From the NCBI GenBank assembly GCA_045596605.1, contig JAZOCR010000119.1, positions 1 to 5,315 on the forward strand: a stretch of DNA of 5,315 nucleotides, written 5' to 3'. The position numbers were made by a program, and so were the translations under genes. Below the pieces are notes generated by a model. The model worked only from the letters and a program-made list of their open reading frames with translations, did no database searches and was not told the DNA's origin. The stretch comes from SIG622 sp045596605. Lineage in GTDB: Bacteria; Bacillota; Clostridia; Oscillospirales; CAG-382. Below are positions 4,694 to 5,315 of the stretch, piece by piece; the stretch's first letter is position 1; each line of letters opens with the position of its first letter.

Positions 4694-4694
4694 A

Positions 4695-4907
4695 TTAAAC
4701 CCTCCTTTCGGGATTGATAATTACTGTAATTCCAAATGATGATATTGCGGGATATTTCTCCGGGAACATAAGCTCGATTTTGCAATCATCATATTTTTTA
4801 TCAATAAACCTTAATTCATTCGCCTGTATGCAGTCGCCGCTTTCGTTATCCTGTAACCAAATTGTAGTGTGATCCTGCGTAACTGCTCTTAAATCTGCAA
4901 TTGTCAT
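4695..4907 (-). CDS. Small orphan phage/mobile-element protein
   Basis: The protein has 70 residues. The ATG overlaps the upstream gene's stop as ATGA (4904-4907). The nearest Shine-Dalgarno, AAGGAG, is about 13 bases away, which is long, so expression probably relies on coupling to the preceding gene. The sequence is mixed alpha/beta: MTIADLRAV helix, TTIWLQD strand, CIQANELRFI, then a hydrophobic ISSFGITVII strand near the end. Its final codons (PERRV) encode the next gene's ribosome binding site. Family unknown. Confidence 0.75.
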   Translation of the reverse strand: MTIADLRAVTQDHTTIWLQDNESGDCIQANELRFIDKKYDDCKIELMFPEKYPAISSFGITVIINPERRV

Positions 4908-5107
4908 TCTATCTCATACTCTCCTTCCTCAACATCAAACCTTGTTATACTTCCGTAGGTGTAGCCGTTGTCATTTTTGAAATAAATCGGTGTGTCTTCG
5001 TCAAACTCTCCAAGCAGGTTAATCAATTCTCCAACCGTCATTGTGTGTCCGCATTGGTCGGGACCGTAGCCGTTTCTTTGGGTGTTAAAATATACTGCGT
5101 TTTTCAT
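4904..5107 (-). CDS. Small orphan protein with MTVGELI...FDEDTPIYF motif
   Basis: The protein has 67 residues. AGGAGGT is eight bases before the ATG. The segment from residue 23, MTVGELINLL followed by EFDEDTPIYF and NGYTYGSI, is a pattern I recall from many short Firmicutes phage and plasmid proteins: a short helix, then a strand-turn-strand. It has no annotated activity that I know of. The C-terminus is strongly acidic (DVEEGEYEIE). Met23 is a possible internal start, but the Shine-Dalgarno favours Met1. It is coupled to the next gene through ATGA. Confidence 0.78.
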   Translation of the reverse strand: MKNAVYFNTQRNGYGPDQCGHTMTVGELINLLGEFDEDTPIYFKNDNGYTYGSITRFDVEEGEYEIE

Positions 5108-5108
5108 A

Positions 5109-5312
5109 TTATTTTACCTCCTGTAAAAGTTCTCTTAATTTTGCCTTTACCTGTTTAGTGCCTTTTGCAATTTCCTCTGTGTAGCCTTTACAGAGTACCA
5201 CTTCATCCAAACCGTTTACTGCAAGAGTGTATTTGTGTTCGCCGTACTTTTCGTTTACCTTGTACCACAAATCTCTTGTTGAATCAGTTATTGCGTTTAA
5301 CCCTTTTTTCAT
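5109..5312 (-). CDS. Small orphan protein at the window edge
   Basis: The protein has 67 residues if the ATG at 5312 (complement) is the start. Only three bases upstream are visible, so its ribosome binding site, and a possible longer N-terminus, cannot be judged. The sequence is basic and helical at the C-terminus (TEEIAKGTKQVKAKLRELLQEVK), with a short strand-like YTLAVNGLDEVVL centre. I recognise no family. It ends one base before the next gene's start. The next gene's AGGAGGT lies within its last codons, so it is the first visible gene of the minus-strand operon, whose promoter must lie outside the window. Confidence 0.7.
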   Translation of the reverse strand: MKKGLNAITDSTRDLWYKVNEKYGEHKYTLAVNGLDEVVLCKGYTEEIAKGTKQVKAKLRELLQEVK

Positions 5313-5315
5313 TTT

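Larger units (their letters stand above)
1..5315. mobile_element. Prophage (or phage-derived element) segment, ends not in window
   Basis: A phage origin is supported by the three-membrane-protein plus amidase lysis cassette, the DGR-type reverse transcriptase just upstream of it, and the run of tiny overlapping genes on the opposite strand. The two blocks converge on a strong hairpin terminator, which fits a late (plus) block meeting an accessory or early (minus) block. No integrase, portal, terminase, tail gene, attachment site or origin is visible, so the element cannot be delimited. The minus-strand block alone could also belong to a conjugative element, since such small genes occur on both kinds of element. 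Confidence 0.75.

Noticed and set aside
4693..4695. ATG overlapping the GTG start of gene 4472-4693
   Set aside because: It is out of frame and gives only ten codons. The GTG frame encodes a coherent 73-residue protein with a good Shine-Dalgarno spacing.
1..5315. CRISPR array, tRNA or rRNA genes, insertion sequence ends
   Set aside because: No regularly spaced repeats, no tRNA-like cloverleaf or rRNA sequence, and no transposase or terminal repeats were seen on either strand.

Overview
The window looks like part of an AT-rich prophage, or a closely related mobile element, from a low-GC Firmicute, most likely a gut Clostridia species (Oscillospiraceae/Lachnospiraceae type). The evidence is the dense gene packing with strong AGGAGG-type ribosome binding sites, a reverse transcriptase of the diversity-generating retroelement (DGR) type, a holin/amidase lysis cassette, and a long run of tiny orphan genes. 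No integrase, terminase, structural gene or attachment site is visible, so the element's ends lie outside.

Plus strand, 1-2995: the window opens inside a reverse transcriptase gene whose 5' end is missing. A hairpin with a T-tract follows it. Next come four tightly packed genes: a one-TM coiled-coil protein (probable TTG start), a two-TM protein, a three-TM holin-like protein, and an N-acetylmuramoyl-L-alanine amidase with three C-terminal SLH repeats. Together they form a lysis module. The amidase has no signal peptide and would reach the wall through the holin. The SLH repeats would anchor it to a secondary wall polymer, implying a host with SLH-type wall anchoring.

Plus strand, 2996-3486: a structured leader precedes a small Cro/CI-type HTH regulator, which is followed by a very long two-tiered hairpin terminator. 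The leader holds a 16-bp long-range inverted repeat, one arm of which covers the regulator's Shine-Dalgarno. It also holds an 8-bp-arm palindrome overlapping a TATAAT. This suggests that read-through mRNA from the lysis operon is translationally silent for the regulator, while a locally initiated mRNA is not. It is the least expected signal in the window.

Minus strand, 5312-3497: eight small genes (65-120 codons) are packed head to tail, most with a near-perfect Shine-Dalgarno and several overlapping (two by ATGA). They converge on the terminator. Two are zinc-ribbon proteins and the rest are orphan small proteins of the kind common on Clostridia phages and conjugative elements. Their functions cannot be told from sequence. 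An accessory, early or counter-defence operon is an inference only.

No stretch over 300 bases lacks a gene. The longest non-coding parts are the 126-base leader (2996-3121) and the 105-base terminator region (3392-3496).
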